Source of the DNA: Pithys albifrons albifrons
Lineage: Eukaryota > Chordata > Aves > Passeriformes > Thamnophilidae
DNA: 64,000 nucleotides
NCBI RefSeq assembly: GCF_047495875.1
Contig: NC_092471.1
Coordinates: 13,847,001-13,911,000 of the forward strand
Reading direction: 5' to 3'
This document shows, in pieces, positions 1-13,706 of the stretch (within the stretch, counting starts at the first letter, position 1; the number at the start of each line of letters is the position of its first letter). Made by a program: the position numbers and the translations under genes. Under the pieces are notes generated by a model. It was not told the origin of the DNA and did no database searches. It saw nothing but the letters and a program-made list of their open reading frames with translations.

Positions 1-3000
1 AGAAACAACTCAGATCATCTGTCAACGGCCCTCTTATTTCTGTTTCCCTCTCCACGGGGATTTCATCTCCTTCGATTCTTCTTGAATTAAAATGTTGCTA
101 AGCAACACAGCTGGGGGCACCGATGGCAGAGCCGCCAGTCTATCACACGGGTTAAGCCGCTCGAGATGTTGGTGGAGACTTTTTCTTTTAATGCTTCGGT
201 GACATAATTATGTAATCTGAAGCAACCTTACATCCCACTCTGGTTTTGTTAGAACAGGTAAATAACATTCTAAAGGAAGAGGGCTGGAAATACCACCATC
301 AGATAAACTAATGTTGGTGTATCCTTTTTGAAAATTCCTCCCAGTGTTTGCAGAACCAGACTGCAATAGATATAGATGTGGGAAGCAGTCAGATGGATAG
401 TGAGATTACAAGCACAGAGAGTGATGCAAGGCAGAATTAAGACAACTGATCCATAAACCTGTTATAGGAAGGAGAGTTTCAGTTCCTCATTACCTTCACA
501 GATACTTTTATACAGCCTACCAAAAATTAAGAGAAGGGTTTTGGCAAGGAACTTTAACCTCTGCTAGGGATGGAAATAAAATAGTATCTATGCATGAACT
601 GCTAATATTAGTGGTTCTGGAAAATATTCACATAAGCCTTGACAAATTAAATCCTTTATGAAAACTGATGAACTTTTGAAACCTCTGGGACCTGCACAAA
701 CAGGTCCTAAATTTTGCCAGATTGAGTTTTCTTTTGGGTTCTACAATGGGGCTAGTTTTCCAAAATACCTGCTGTCTTTGCACTTTTGCCTCCTTTCATA
801 GCAAAGGTAAAATCCATGTTTAAATCCATGGAAATCCCTAATAATGAGCTTAAAATTTGGGACAAAGAATGAGAGCTTGTGAGAGCTTGTATGGGGCAAC
901 AGTAATCCTTTGGGCTAACTCCCAGCATGTGAAGAAAAATGTGTTTGTTTCATTTGGATTATATTTTCCATGTAAAGAATAAATCAATGAATGCATGATA
1001 GGAATCAATTACATTATTGTACAGTAGGGGTGCTAAATAAAACTCTTAAACCTCAGGAAATGCTTAAACTTCAGATTGCACAAGTAAGTGTTACAGACCC
1101 AAATCTAATTAGGTCTTCTCAAACAAGCCTATGATGAAATGAGGTCTCTGCCTCAAGAGTGAGGTAAGTGAATTGTCTCTCCTTTTCAGTGATTCTCTCC
1201 CAAATCTCCTTTTTTTTCAGCAGCCACTTTGAAATGCAGAATCAGAAGCACATTATTAAGAAACTTTCTGAGAAATAAACTACATATAACACACAAATGC
1301 TTCATTTAAAATGGGTTAAAACACATCAAAAATGGCATTTCAGTTTCCTAAACCTCCAACTAAATGCCAAGTTGCAATTCCATCCTGCAGGAAACGAAAA
1401 TAATTTAAAAAATTCATAAATACCCACAATGTCAGAAGTTCTTTTTGACTTTACAGTGGTATTTTGCTTGACTATGTACCAAATAGCTGGACTATAACAA
1501 TTCTGAGTTCAGGCATGTGAAACTTGCATCTAAATCAATTTTTTTCCCCTGAATTATTCAAAAATCACTACACAAAACCTGGTATGAAAATTGAGCTGAA
1601 GAAGAGAAAACAGAAGAGTGGAGAGTGTCTAGGATCACAGGTAAATAATGACAATGCAGTCAATTTAATACAAAATACAGCAGAAGATATTCTGGAGAGC
1701 ATGTGCGTGATTGTGTGAACTAAACTGTTTACATGAAAGATTAAAGAAGATGAAGATATTTCAGGGAGTGAGAATTGGCAATGTCAAAGTCATAGAATAT
1801 TAAAGACAGAGTCTAAACTGGATGTTTGATTTTTGACCACTTAGCTACATCAATGTCAACTGTTTGCCCTGAAACAAATGTAGCATCTTCAGAAAACAAG
1901 AATTACAGATATATTTTCTTTTCTTGGATCATCAACACTCTAGCACCTGTCTTTCCACATTTACTTCCCTTTGTTACAAGGAAAAGGCACTTTTCTAATT
2001 TTCAAGAAAGGGCACACAATGGAGGGGGAGTGTCTTCCACACACATGCTTCCTTAGACAAAACTGAAAAAAAAATATTGCAAATGCTCAGGTTAATCTAC
2101 ATGCCAGCCTAGTTTAATGTTGGAGCATCAGGAAACTGGTCAATTCCTATTACAAGTAATTCACTTTGCCTCTGAGCGGGATCATGGTGATGTTAAACAC
2201 AGCACAGAATACATCAGGGATTTCATCTGAGAAAGAAATCCAGGATCTGTCCTCCTGCTTTTATTTGTCTTGTAGGTGTTGCTCATTCATTTTTCAAAGC
2301 GTATTTGTTACGATATCATGAGCATGCCCAGTGGCAGAACATAAAGGAAGGCAAAATCAAAGTGACATTGAGTAACTCCACACATAAAGCTTTGATGCAG
2401 AAACGTATTGTTTGAAAATGTTTGGTGTGCAGCAGGTCTGTCAATTAGAGCTAATTATTTTTCTCTGATCAGGAAGAATGCAATCTTGTTTTAGGCAGGT
2501 TTCTTTGAAATGTACGTCTTTTATATAACTTCATTACAGGAAAATACTTCTTCCAAATTACTTCTTTTCTGGGCTGCTTAGCTATTGACTCAAATTGTCT
2601 GTGTTGAGTAGTTCTCTCTGCTTTGATAATTAACTTTTGATCATTACTGAATTTAGCAGCTCTAGTCAGATGTGTTCATAGCCATCCTCCTCAACTATTT
2701 CAGTGTTCATTGCCTTTAATCTTTGAACAAAATGATCTCATTGAGCCTCCATCAGCCTCACTACTCAGTTAATAATTCCTGTTTCTCATCTTCATGACTG
2801 AGTTGGATTTGTTTTAGACTTGATGCAAGCTTTTGATTATTAATTTAAGATATTTCAAAGACAAACATGTTTTAAGAGTTATTTTTTTTCTTACATTCCT
2901 AGGCCTTTACAAGTAAGAAACTGGTTTTAACTTTGCACTGATTCCTAAACTTCATGTATTGAAAGTACTATCTAGAAAAAGAGCAGCTAGGAGGTCCCTA

Positions 3001-5351
3001 AACCGTGATATATGTGCCCTGAGTGAGAGATGCTGCTGCAAAAGATTGGAATGAAATTGGACTGGTATAATGTAATAGTCAATGGGTGTTAGGAGAATTA
3101 CATCATGGGACCTTGGCTAATTCTGAGCCTGAAAACATGCATTAAAATAATTTAGGATGATTAGAAAATGGAAGCCAATGTGAACTAGACAATCATTCTA
3201 CTTTAATTTGTAATTTTCTTCTGATTTTTTTAACAATTATGGTCTCTCCATAATTGTTCTTCTGCTCTCTGAGACCTTTTTCAACAGCTGACTCCAGTGT
3301 TGAGTAAGAAGGAAGAAGATGAAGAATATGTGAAAAGCAGTAAGACACAGAGAATATTTGCCCAGAGATGTTTTACCATGATTTTTGTAGCTGTGAATGA
3401 TTCCTACCTATATACCTGATTTTGGTGTTAGCTGTTTTACCATTAGTGGAAAAACTACTTACACTGTGCTTTACTTGTTCTGCAGTGGGGATTTACCCAT
3501 GAATTTGCTAGCACATAATTAGCTACTACACAAAAGCTTAAACATGGGAATAAGCACAAACAGCTTCTAGATTGTGCACAAGGACTACAAAATGTGGAAA
3601 ACTATGCTTTTCTTCAACACTATCAATGAGCAGACTGGCTGTTGGATAGAATGAACCAGAAAAAGTCCTCCAGTTAGGACAACTTTCCCAGACCACACAG
3701 ATCTGATGAAAATGAACTGACAAGGGGACAGCTCAAAAACAAAAAGGGGAAACAGTTGGCATCTGCAAAAGGCAAATTATATTTTTGGTGAAGTACTAAA
3801 TGATAAGTATCTGCTATCCAAAGAAAAAAAAAGTATTTTCAATTACATAACTGAAAATACAGGGTTTTCATGGAAAAATGTTTGATTTTGAGAAACTGAG
3901 ATTAGATAAAAAAATTCTTTTAAGGAAAATGCTTCCTCATCCTCTTGATACAAAAGCACTGATCAGCCACCTTAGAAGGCAATTGCAGAGCCTCAAAGCA
4001 CATCTTGGGGCGAGACAGATGACACTTCATGCCATTGAATGTGCTGGCAGGAGGAAGGCCTTCATGCTTCAACTTCCTCCCTTCTTCCATGCTGCAAATC
4101 TAACTCAGATTTATCTCCCAGTGTCTAACCAGCTCTGTCTGCTTGGGTGAGCAGTCAAGCAACTCTACACAAATATATTTACACCCCACCATGCTGTTCT
4201 CCCATCCTGTAGGTACAGAAGAGACCTCTTGAAGACTCAGCTCAACAGCATAAGAAAAACAAAGATACTTTCTCTATTAGTTAAATTTTATATATATATG
4301 TCTACATATGTCTCCTCCTAGATTTTAATTTTCTTGGAAGCGGCACCATCCTCTTATTTATACAGAATGCCTTGCTTACGATCCTAAGTAATGAACTGAG
4401 AACCAGGATTCAACAAGTGCACTGTACTGTGCACTGATTCTGTGATGACAGAGCTGGTGCTAACTACCACTTCCTGTGGAGGAGGAGAAGATGGTATGTA
4501 GCAAACAAACCCTCTAGGATTGTGCTGAGAATCAGAAAGGTCAAACCCAAGGGCTGATGGATCAGTATGTGATGATACATATATAAATATGTGTGTTGTG
4601 TTCCTTCTTTTTTTCCCTTCTTTGCTTCTTTGGTTACACTCTCCTCTACCTGTCCCCTAATGTCAACAGAGGAGATTGTATTTCTTTCTTGCTAATTGCC
4701 TTTGACATGAAGTTGGCAACCCTGTATTTGAGATTTTGTGTGTGATGTTCTGATTAAGTCTCACCTCGAGGACAAAAAGCCCAACGTTAATGTATCCAGG
4801 ACCAAAAATAATGGAGAAGATATCTCCTGCTCGTGTTTTAATTTTAAAAAATTAGTATTTTTCCTTCAGAAGCCAAACAGGTGGGATGGATCAGCTAAAA
4901 TCCATTTTTTGAAATATCAAGTCACCAAGCATGTGATATCCACAAATCAGAATGGTTCACTGAACTCTTGCTGTGTATGAGCCACAGAGAGCTCCTCATC
5001 ATTGCTTGGAGCAATGCAGTAACCTTCATGGCTTCACAGAGAGATGCTCAGGAACACTTGAAATACTGGAAATTTCATTTCAATAGTTGCAGTGGAGGCT
5101 GGGCAAAATAAAAATCAGAGTTTAAGTGACCAAATCTGAAACAGTCTGTCTGTGGTTTAGGAGGCACCTTCATCCTTGATGTAAGCAAAACGCTTTTAAC
5201 TGAGCAACAACACAGATAAATTTGGGCTTCTTGTCATCATTTTTTCCCTAATCCCTGTTATCCATCAGGCCAATGATGGAAAACAAAGGAAATGCGCAAT
5301 GAAAAATGTGGCCATTTCCAGTTCTTGAAGAACTATTCTATTTCTTTTTTT

Positions 5352-5383
5352 AAACAAACAAACAAACAAAGAAACAAACAAAA
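5352..5383 (+). repeat. (AAAC)n microsatellite
   Basis: About eight AAAC units with one G interruption. Confidence 0.95.
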
Positions 5384-5700
5384 GAGAAAATAGCTACACA
5401 CACTGAGTACCCACTACTCTCTGACCAGGTCTTGCTTGTGTAGTCATACCTGAGCTGGTTTTAAATGGATGTGTTGCAAAGTTACCTCATGGAACAGGTA
5501 CCATTTTAGGACTTCAGTATTAATGTACACTGACAAAGAGGTTTGAAACAGTGCCCTCCTTTCCCATAAAAAATGCTCTTGATACGAAGTTGTTATTTGT
5601 ACTAATTTTGACTCCTCAATCCATCAAAGGAGAAATTGTAATATGACATTACAAATTCTGCTGATTCTACTTTTGAAGTCCTACAAAACAGTGTAACCCT

Positions 5701-5774
5701 CTCCAGGTGACCCTGCCTTGTCAGGGGGTTTGGACTAGATGATCTTCAAACCCTAAGGATTCTGTGATCCTGTA
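5701..5774 (+). mobile_element. CR1 LINE 3' tail fragment
   Basis: This 74-bp piece matches the extreme 3' end of avian CR1. It has the ggtgaccctgccttgtcag stretch, then ggactagatgatctt, then a terminal tandem of the ATTCTGTGAT type (attctgtgatcctgt). Only the last part of the untranslated tail is present, as expected for a severely 5'-truncated insertion. The orientation is opposite to AFF2. Confidence 0.85.
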
Positions 5775-6565
5775 ATTTTACGACTGTCAAGTCAATTTTA
5801 AAATACTAACTAATTTCTCACAAAGTCTGGTAGATTTAAATGTTCCCACAATATCATTTGACTTGGTCATTGCAGAGTTCTATGGCAGGGAACAGAACCA
5901 CTGGCTAGAGTTAGGCCTGTTTTTTCGCAAGAATTGTTTCATTTGAAAAACAATTATACCTCCCTGGTGACAGAAGAAGTTGGGAAAATTGTATCCAGTG
6001 GTCCATGTTTAAGGAAAAAAATCCGAATTGAATTCTGGTTTGAAACATCATTTCCCAGTAAATAATTTGTTACAAATTGATTACAAATGACCAAGGATTA
6101 ATGGATGATAATGCTTTTGTGAAAATATAAAGGATCTAGCTGGGAATAGAACTCAGTATTTGTCACCATCATATTTACTGATGATTTTTCTAAAATGTGC
6201 ATTTGGTTCAACCCTCCAGATGGCTAATAAATAATAAAAAACCCCATTATTTGTTGGGTTTACTCCATAACTGCATTTCAACTTGTTAATTGCATGATTA
6301 AAAAATTGAGGAGGCAAAAGAAACACAGAAAAGGTCGAGAAACATTTGTAAGAGAAATAAAAAGTCTTCTCAGGACTACTTCAAGAAATAAGCAGTAAAA
6401 GACTTGTTTCAAAGAATATCCTGTGACCTTACTGTCCAGCTGCAGGCAGTCACCACAGTCTGTGTATTCTTCTGTTTCCAAGTTCTAGCAGGAGAGCAAT
6501 TCTTTGTATCCCTGAAATATAACCTGAATGGTGCTGATATTCTGTGGTCTTATAGCACAGTGTGT

Positions 6566-6586
6566 AGACAGACAGACAGACAGAGA
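6566..6586 (+). repeat. (ACAG)n microsatellite
   Basis: About five ACAG units followed by an AGAG stretch. Confidence 0.9.
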
Positions 6587-9500
6587 GATAAGGTGCACTT
6601 TTAGAGTGCAATATCCAATTCTTCATTTTGCAATGTTCACATGAGTTATAACTTGCTGTGCCAAAATGGAAAGTAGGACAGGCAGACACCTCAGAAACAG
6701 CCCCTTGTGCTTCTGCAAATTTGCAGTTTATGCCCTTAGATTGTCCTTTGTGGCAAAGACCTTTATCTCATTCCTCTGGGAGTCCAACTTATCCCTACTC
6801 TTCTCCCTACTCTAAATAAATTAATAGTTTCCCAGCCTTGAGAAGCAAAAGGGTAGACTCACTGAGTACCAGCAGCAGCAGAGAATTGATGTTGCTTCTG
6901 TTCATGCTGCCCATTTATTTCCTTTGCAGTACTAAAGACTTTAAGGATTTTAATTTATACTGAACACTACATCTATACTAAATGTTAAATCTATTACAAG
7001 CAGGCAGCAGAGACAACAGAGGTAAACACAAGGAAATAACTCTTTGCTGACCTTGGTCCCATTTAGTATATTGCTCAGATGATTTAACTGATTACTAAAT
7101 TGCACAGCTCCAAAAATTATACTTAATAGCACTGCCATGAAATTGGTAATTTTGTAAAGAAGGCACACTCTCAATGAAAGCACCCTGCTCAAATCAATTG
7201 CATTGCCACACAGTGGTCCTGACCTGTTCCTGTGCACAGGCAGATCTGTTCTGGAAAGATTCATCCTGCCAGCACAGAACGGAGCACCTTCAACCCCAAC
7301 CAACCTTGCAGAGGCAGATGAATTCATCGTAAGAAAAATTAAGGTGTTTAGTTTTCATTACTGTTCTCCTTCTGGAATACCTCCAGGGGAGATCAACTTT
7401 CACTTCTTCTCCCCTTATTCGGGCTGACAGAAGCTAATTACTGGATTTATCATGCCCTTTTCAGCACCTACTTCACACTTGTTCTGGCCACCTATGAGTT
7501 CCTCCCTCAGCCTTCTGCAATGCTCCCTGTCTCAAACCCAGCACTAGCACTATCTTCTATTGGTGTAAAAAAACTCCCAGGAATTCAGATTCTGAAGTTC
7601 ACAGATGGTTACTTAGGCTTTTACAGAAGAGTGATGCTGCAGATGGCCAGTGTAAGAAAGCCAGACACTTTCTTTACCAAAACTCTTCACAAGACATTCA
7701 TGGTAACAATCACACTCTCCTTTGGAGGACAAAACAAAGATAAATGTGCCCGATGTGGTCAGATTAGTGAGTGTTGAGCACTGAGATGGCCTGCAGATAT
7801 CACAGGCTCCAGATTTCTTTTACAAGACAGTATGGCCAAGTCTGGCTTTTCTCTTAACAACAACAATGCTGGGGTTGATCAATTATCTTACCTGCTGCTG
7901 CCTCTGCTTTGTTGCCAAAACAATAAAGGGCTTTTGCATAAGCAGCAAACACAGCAAAGGGCCCTGGGGAAATATATTTTCCTCCATGTTACAATAAAAA
8001 CTCCTGTACAAAAAATTGTGTGCACAAACATGTATACACACACAGAGCACATGGCCCATCCTGTGGACTGAAAGCTGCATCTCCCTCCTCCCTCCCAATC
8101 CAAAAAGGCTGGCAGACGTCCAGGATCTGGTCCTTACAGCTGTATTGAGGAACAATCTCTATTTAACTAGTGGTGAAGGTATCAGGGTTTTTAAGCTTTC
8201 CCTGAAGTGAATGATGTCCTATGGTGTGACTGACAGAGCTTGGCAGCTTCAGCCTGGTGGCCTGAAAAACAAACCCAAGAGCAGTACCTGCTTAAAAGAG
8301 CACTGAGGGGCTATGGAGTGCCTGCTTACTTGTGTGGAAGTGAGGAGAGGACTTCTGGAAGATATATCATGTAAAACATCTTTTCAACTAAGGCATTTCA
8401 TTCCCACTTTGTTAGGGCTGCCTGCCTGCCAGCATTTTCCTTTCACATATTGTTTTCTCTACTGTGGTGGAGGGTTTTTGAGACTCTGATCTGCCAGTGT
8501 CAACCCACAGCAACCATGGAGAAGGTGAGTCAGTGGGAGGGATGGAGCTCCTCCAGCTTCTGTGATGGTCTGGGCAGCAGCTGCCCCAGAGCCCAGGTAA
8601 GAGCATGGCAGCAACCTGCAGGGGCAAACTCCCTGTGGATCTGTAGTACTGTGCATTCTATAGCAACCATTTTTCCTGAGGGTTGTATTAATCCTCTTCC
8701 TCACTGATGGATGGCCTCCACAATAACAAAAAGTGTGGAAAAAATTACATGTGATTCTGTGAATTTTAACAAGTTAAAAGCTTTTGATAACACTGTGTAT
8801 TTTAGTGGTATGCCATGCTTTTTGCAGAAAGCTCAGTAAAGATCTGAGCAGTTATTGAAAGCTTCTGCTGATAATAAACAAATTATATGGACCTACATCA
8901 TTACCATGTGAATTATAACCTTAGATATGCCAGTCATCAAATCTCTTACTATCAAAGATTTATCTAACAGAAGTTGGAGTATTAATTTACACAGTTGATG
9001 ATATATGGCTATTTCAACTAGTGTTGTGCAGAATGAAATATTTTGAGTATCAATTAAAATGGACTGAGGTAGCAAAGAGGGACATATATGCATGAAAGGA
9101 TTTTTATGGTTAAAAACTAACAAGGTTGGAGAATGACTGTATTATCCTAATAGTTTCTGGTTTCATTAACGGCTTAATGAAAACATTTTGCTACAATTAT
9201 AAAACATGACTGTAGATCTTAAGCAGTGGAATGTGTGTTCTTCATCAAAACACATGCTGCTGTGGCTATAACTGATGCTGCACCACTCTGGGATTTCAAT
9301 GGAACCCAATAACAGATAAACTGTTTACATTAAAAGACTCTATCAAAGTTATTTTGCACCTAGTTTCATCCTAATCCATCTGATTTTTCTATAGCTTTGA
9401 CAAGATGACCTCTCTCACTGTGTGTGCAGTATTGATGTCATTACCGAAGAGCTGTTCTTCAGCCTTTCTCCTGATAACAAAGTAAATGGAAATGTAGAGA

Positions 9501-12500
9501 AACCTTGGGGAGGTAAACAGCTTGTTCAGGATACAGCTAAAAATGGGAAAAAATACAACAGGAAAGGATATCTATTGTTACAAGGAAAGTGGTCACCGTT
9601 GCACTTTAAAAAGTGTTTAAATGATACCGTAAAGGCATATTATGCCTTAGAACCTCATGAACTTTAAAAAAAATTAACATGAATAAAGGCTTTGAAAGCT
9701 CAGCAGGCATTGTAAGAATTCAAAGCTCAGTCTATGGTTGATCACCTTTTTAGACTCAGATACAAAGTCAAACCTTTTGAGTGTAATTGCCTAATACTAA
9801 CCTAGCAAAAAAGAATTATGTTTGTGTAAAATACAAACGATAGAGCAGGGCCATGAATTACATGTATATCTTGTGTTTATAGGGTTATCAGAGAAGTGGC
9901 AATAAAGTGGTAATCACTAAGGGAAGGAGAAAAAAATCAAACAGAAAAAAAAAAAAACATCTTATTGATTTGTTTTGCCAAAACCACTATACACATAAAA
10001 TACTGAAAATGAAGCAGGTCTGTAACTACTATCGAAGTTTCTTTGGTTCAAAAACACATAGAATGCCAGCAATGTGCTTTAAATTAAGTACACATTTAAA
10101 AGGTTAACAGGACTATTCCTTAGGCAGAAGAACAAAGAGGAGCTGGTTAAAGAAAATTTGGTACACTACAGCTACTTGAAATACGGTATCCAGGCACAAC
10201 TCGTTTGGATGCCTTTGAGCTCAAAGCTAATTTGAATTATACAGAGGTGCTTTAGAGAACAAAAATACTAACCTGTGTTTTATCTAAGCTCTTTCAGCTG
10301 AAATGAGTTACTAATTAAAAACCTACACTACTCTTCTTAATTTCTGATATATTTTTTAACAGAGTAATAAAGCCATCTAAAAGCTCTGTCCTTCCTCAGA
10401 GAAGAGTGTTAACATTAGCATTTCTGAAATGCCTTGTCATCTAGTGATTTTATTAATAGCATCTCAGTCATCTGCCTTGACTGCATCTCTTGTAGCCAAT
10501 CTGAACATACTGTGCAATAGGACTCCTGAATGCAACACTGATGCATGTTCCAATATTCCTCTCAGTGACAATACCACACGAATTTACAATCCAGGCAATG
10601 CTTGAATGTAACAGTATCACTCAAATAATACACTAAACCTGGTATTATAAATATGTGACATAAAAATCTATTGGGTTGGTCAGTATGCATATTAAAAACC
10701 ATTCAAGTAGGTCAAATTGTGGATAACTTAAAATTTAAAGACAGCAATTTTAATAAAACTGTCAATACAATTTTCTTTGTAAAAATATTTGACACTGATT
10801 ATGCTGCTTATGTTGAAAGAGAAACACAAGGTCTATATCTTTAGATCTGTTATTGAACTGTGAGCACAGCATCAATAACTGCTTCTCAGCTGTAAATGAA
10901 AATTGATTCCAGATCTAACCCATCGTTTTCTGGGTGTCTTTAATCCCAATCACCCACAATGAGACATAGGAACCAGCATTTTGTCTATAGGACAAAGCAT
11001 GTGTCATATGGCCAGCTCCAAAGCATCTACACTGAAGATACTGTGAGTTGTGTTTACATGTGTTAGATGCACGTGGTAAATCTAGCAAGCCACCAAAAAT
11101 GGTAACAGGAGTCTGCAGCTGGGGTGGAGTGATTGTAACTTGCCTCATACTCTATTGCAATGATTGATATGGTCCAAAGCTTTACAGACCTGAAGCCTGA
11201 AGGGACCTGCAATGAACATCTCCTGCATGTCCCAGCCCAAAGAAATTCACTTGACAACTTCTGCTTCAGGCTCACAACTGCCAAATGCAAAAAGGAAAAG
11301 AAAACCTCAAGGTTTCCATGGAATTTGCAGCAGTTTGGCACTAGTAGGTTGGATTTCCAGTCAGTTTTCACTTACTGAAACCTTTTAAGCTCTCCAGGAG
11401 GAAATTCAAGTGCACAGCCTCCATGTAGGAATTTTTTTCTTGGTGATATGTTGCTAAGGTCATCATCATGTGAGCCTTAAGCAGAACAGACCTAACACTT
11501 TTATTAAGGAAGGTTCTTCAAATCATGCTTATACCTTTTAGGTGCAATCTCGAGTTGTTCCAAATTAGGTTTCAAAAGTGAATGCCAAAATTGGGTACCA
11601 CGATCAGTAACAGCCTTGTTAATAATATCTATAGAATAAATACCTTCCATTGACTTCAACCTGATAGTTCATATCCTATCCAGAAATCAAGCTCAATTTC
11701 TTACTTGACTGACTAGAGCTATCATGTGTTTTGTGCTCCTCCTCACCAGTGGGGAGAAAAGGAAGGAGATAGTTTAACATCTGAAAGAGTGTGGGGCCCT
11801 AAATAACTGCAACACAGTTCATAAATAAGGGTGCTCCTTCATATGAGTGAGGAAGGAAGCCAGAAGAGCTTTGTTTCTTGCAGCCAAGTTTTCTAACAAT
11901 CTTCCACCATGACAAATGGACTACTGGTAGTCCCAGAAGACAGGCTGATAGATCAAACTCTCTCCACATACTATAGACCTGCACTAAAAGCTGAGATCAA
12001 AGTGCACTTATGGATCAGTGTCACTACTGCCCTGACATGTAAAAATTGAAGGGTCCCTAGCAATTCTCAAAGGACAAATCCAAGGGCTCCCTACTGACTA
12101 CTGTTCTCAAAGAAATGCAATTTCCTCAAAATAAGAGTAGAAATCAAGGAAACAAACTTGATTTTTACCTACTGTGTTTTTACTAATAAAAATGAGTAAA
12201 TGCTAGCTTATGCTTCACATTGGCTGCAAGCACACAGCATTAAAAATCATAAGGACTGCAAAGACAATTATTCCATTTCCTTATAGAAATTGCAGTGTAA
12301 ACTGTTAGAATGATTTTGAGCTGAGAGTTGTAATCTTTCCTCTCCCTGCCAGAATGGCAATGGAGCTGGGGAAGGGTCTGGAGCACAGTTCTGATGAGGA
12401 GCAGCTGAGGGAAACAACAGTAACTGCTACCTGATAATATATTTCTATTTCTGTATTTTAGACATCTCAGAATCACAGTGCCATTTTACAGGACTACTTG

Positions 12501-13654
12501 GGAAAATTTTCAGTAAATCAGGAATCCCAGTGGTGTCATAAGACACCAGGTTTGCACAACAGAACATCGCACAAGTACAGGATTTTGATCCTTTGACTGA
12601 AAGTCTAACTCAGTGCTAAAAAATACTGACTTGTATGAATAAGGAGTCAACTTTCACCAGAAGGTAAATCTTTCCTGGCATGACCCTAAAGGATGGATTA
12701 GGTAGCTTGAAGGAGAACATTTAGGTGGTTTAAAAATAAATAAGAAAGGAAGGCTGACTTATCATTAACATTTCCCAGACTGAACAGATGATCTTATGCT
12801 GAATTATAGTGTTACTTTCCTCTCGATTGCAAATGTTTAAACATTTGAACCTATTGCATATATAAAGTAAAATGAAGGATGAATTTAACCCAAAGTTTCA
12901 GGTTTTTTCTAAGAATGTTGAGAATATGAATTTCACCAGCATTCTTTCCCAGTATTATCCATAAATATTTATAAAGTGGGAAGCATAGAGAATCACATGA
13001 GCCAGTTTTCTGGAAATGATTCTTCATTAACATCCCGAGTAGGTTGAAAGACTTTCAGTATTGATTTACAGCTACTTGCTGAGGATTTTTCCCTCTCACA
13101 AATGGGAATCACTATATTACTGGTTGTGGACTCCCAACCCTTTACTCACTGAATGGAACAAAAACTTATGGACCCAATATTCTTGCATACAATTGTATAA
13201 ATTAACTGCAAAGTGCAAACCAACTCTGTAGCTGTCTTGGTGCTCTGAAGGTGTCATTTTACATCCACTTCCAGAAAGCTCAGGAAATTCAGAAATTGAG
13301 TGCAAGGTGAGTGGAGGCTGTTCCCTGGTTAGCTTGGAATGATGGAGGTGAGAAATTCAGAGCACACTGGCTGTCATGGGTGGTGCCATGTGTGGGCTCC
13401 AATTCCAAGGTTAGTAAGACATGTTTTTGTTTATTTTTATCCACTTCACAAAGTTACTCAAGAAAACTGACCAAATACATTCCTATTTAAGTTTCCTTCT
13501 AAAGGAAGGAAGCAAATCATTTAAGATAATGGATTCTGCAGCACCTCAAACCATTTTTGATGCAAATATAGTAAACCAACACACAATCAGATCCCACCAA
13601 TGAAATAACTTTGTCAGAGTATATGCTCTATGCATTTATACCAGATGTATTTAC

Positions 13655-13706
13655 CTGTTCATTGTCATCTTCATCACTGCTGAGTTTCAGATCATCCTCA
13701 AGCATT
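13655..13706 (-). CDS. AFF2: AFF2 coding exon, 52 nt (MLEDDLKLSSDEDDNEQ)
   Basis: This exon encodes the last base of a serine codon followed by MLEDDLKLSSDEDDNEQ, ending in phase 0. The acceptor is ctcttttttttcag and the donor CAG|gtaaat. M-L-E-D-D-L is one of the most conserved AFF signatures and opens the acidic, serine-rich activation region. LKLSSDEDD fits AFF2, while AFF1 has LQLSDSED and AFF3 has LKLSSDEEE. The final NEQ is more AFF3-like than the LEP I recall for human AFF2, so this exon alone would be ambiguous; the three upstream exons settle the identity. The next coding exon, expected to be serine-rich, was not found to the left. Confidence 0.93.

Larger units (their letters stand above)
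1..13654 (-). other. AFF2: AFF2 intron downstream of the 52-nt exon (partial)
   Basis: At least 13.65 kb of intron whose acceptor lies beyond the left edge. I looked on the minus strand for a serine-rich exon and for the NKWQLDKWLNKV motif that follow in AFF2, and saw neither. The stretch contains a CR1 3' tail at 5.7 kb, AAAC and ACAG simple repeats, and a cryptic-exon candidate at 7.9 kb. Position 8.41-8.71 kb is somewhat GC-rich with overlapping short frames, none recognised. The rest shows nothing. Confidence 0.75.

Noticed and set aside
8499..8529. Plus-strand cccacag, then CAACCATGGAG, AAG and gtgagt: acceptor, start codon in good context and donor
   Set aside because: Only about 14 nt of exon with no downstream coding partner and no recognisable protein; likely chance.
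12830..12847. 18-bp perfect palindrome caaatgtttaaacatttg
   Set aside because: Palindromes of this size built from AT-rich sequence occur by chance at about this frequency in 64 kb; no flanking element was seen.
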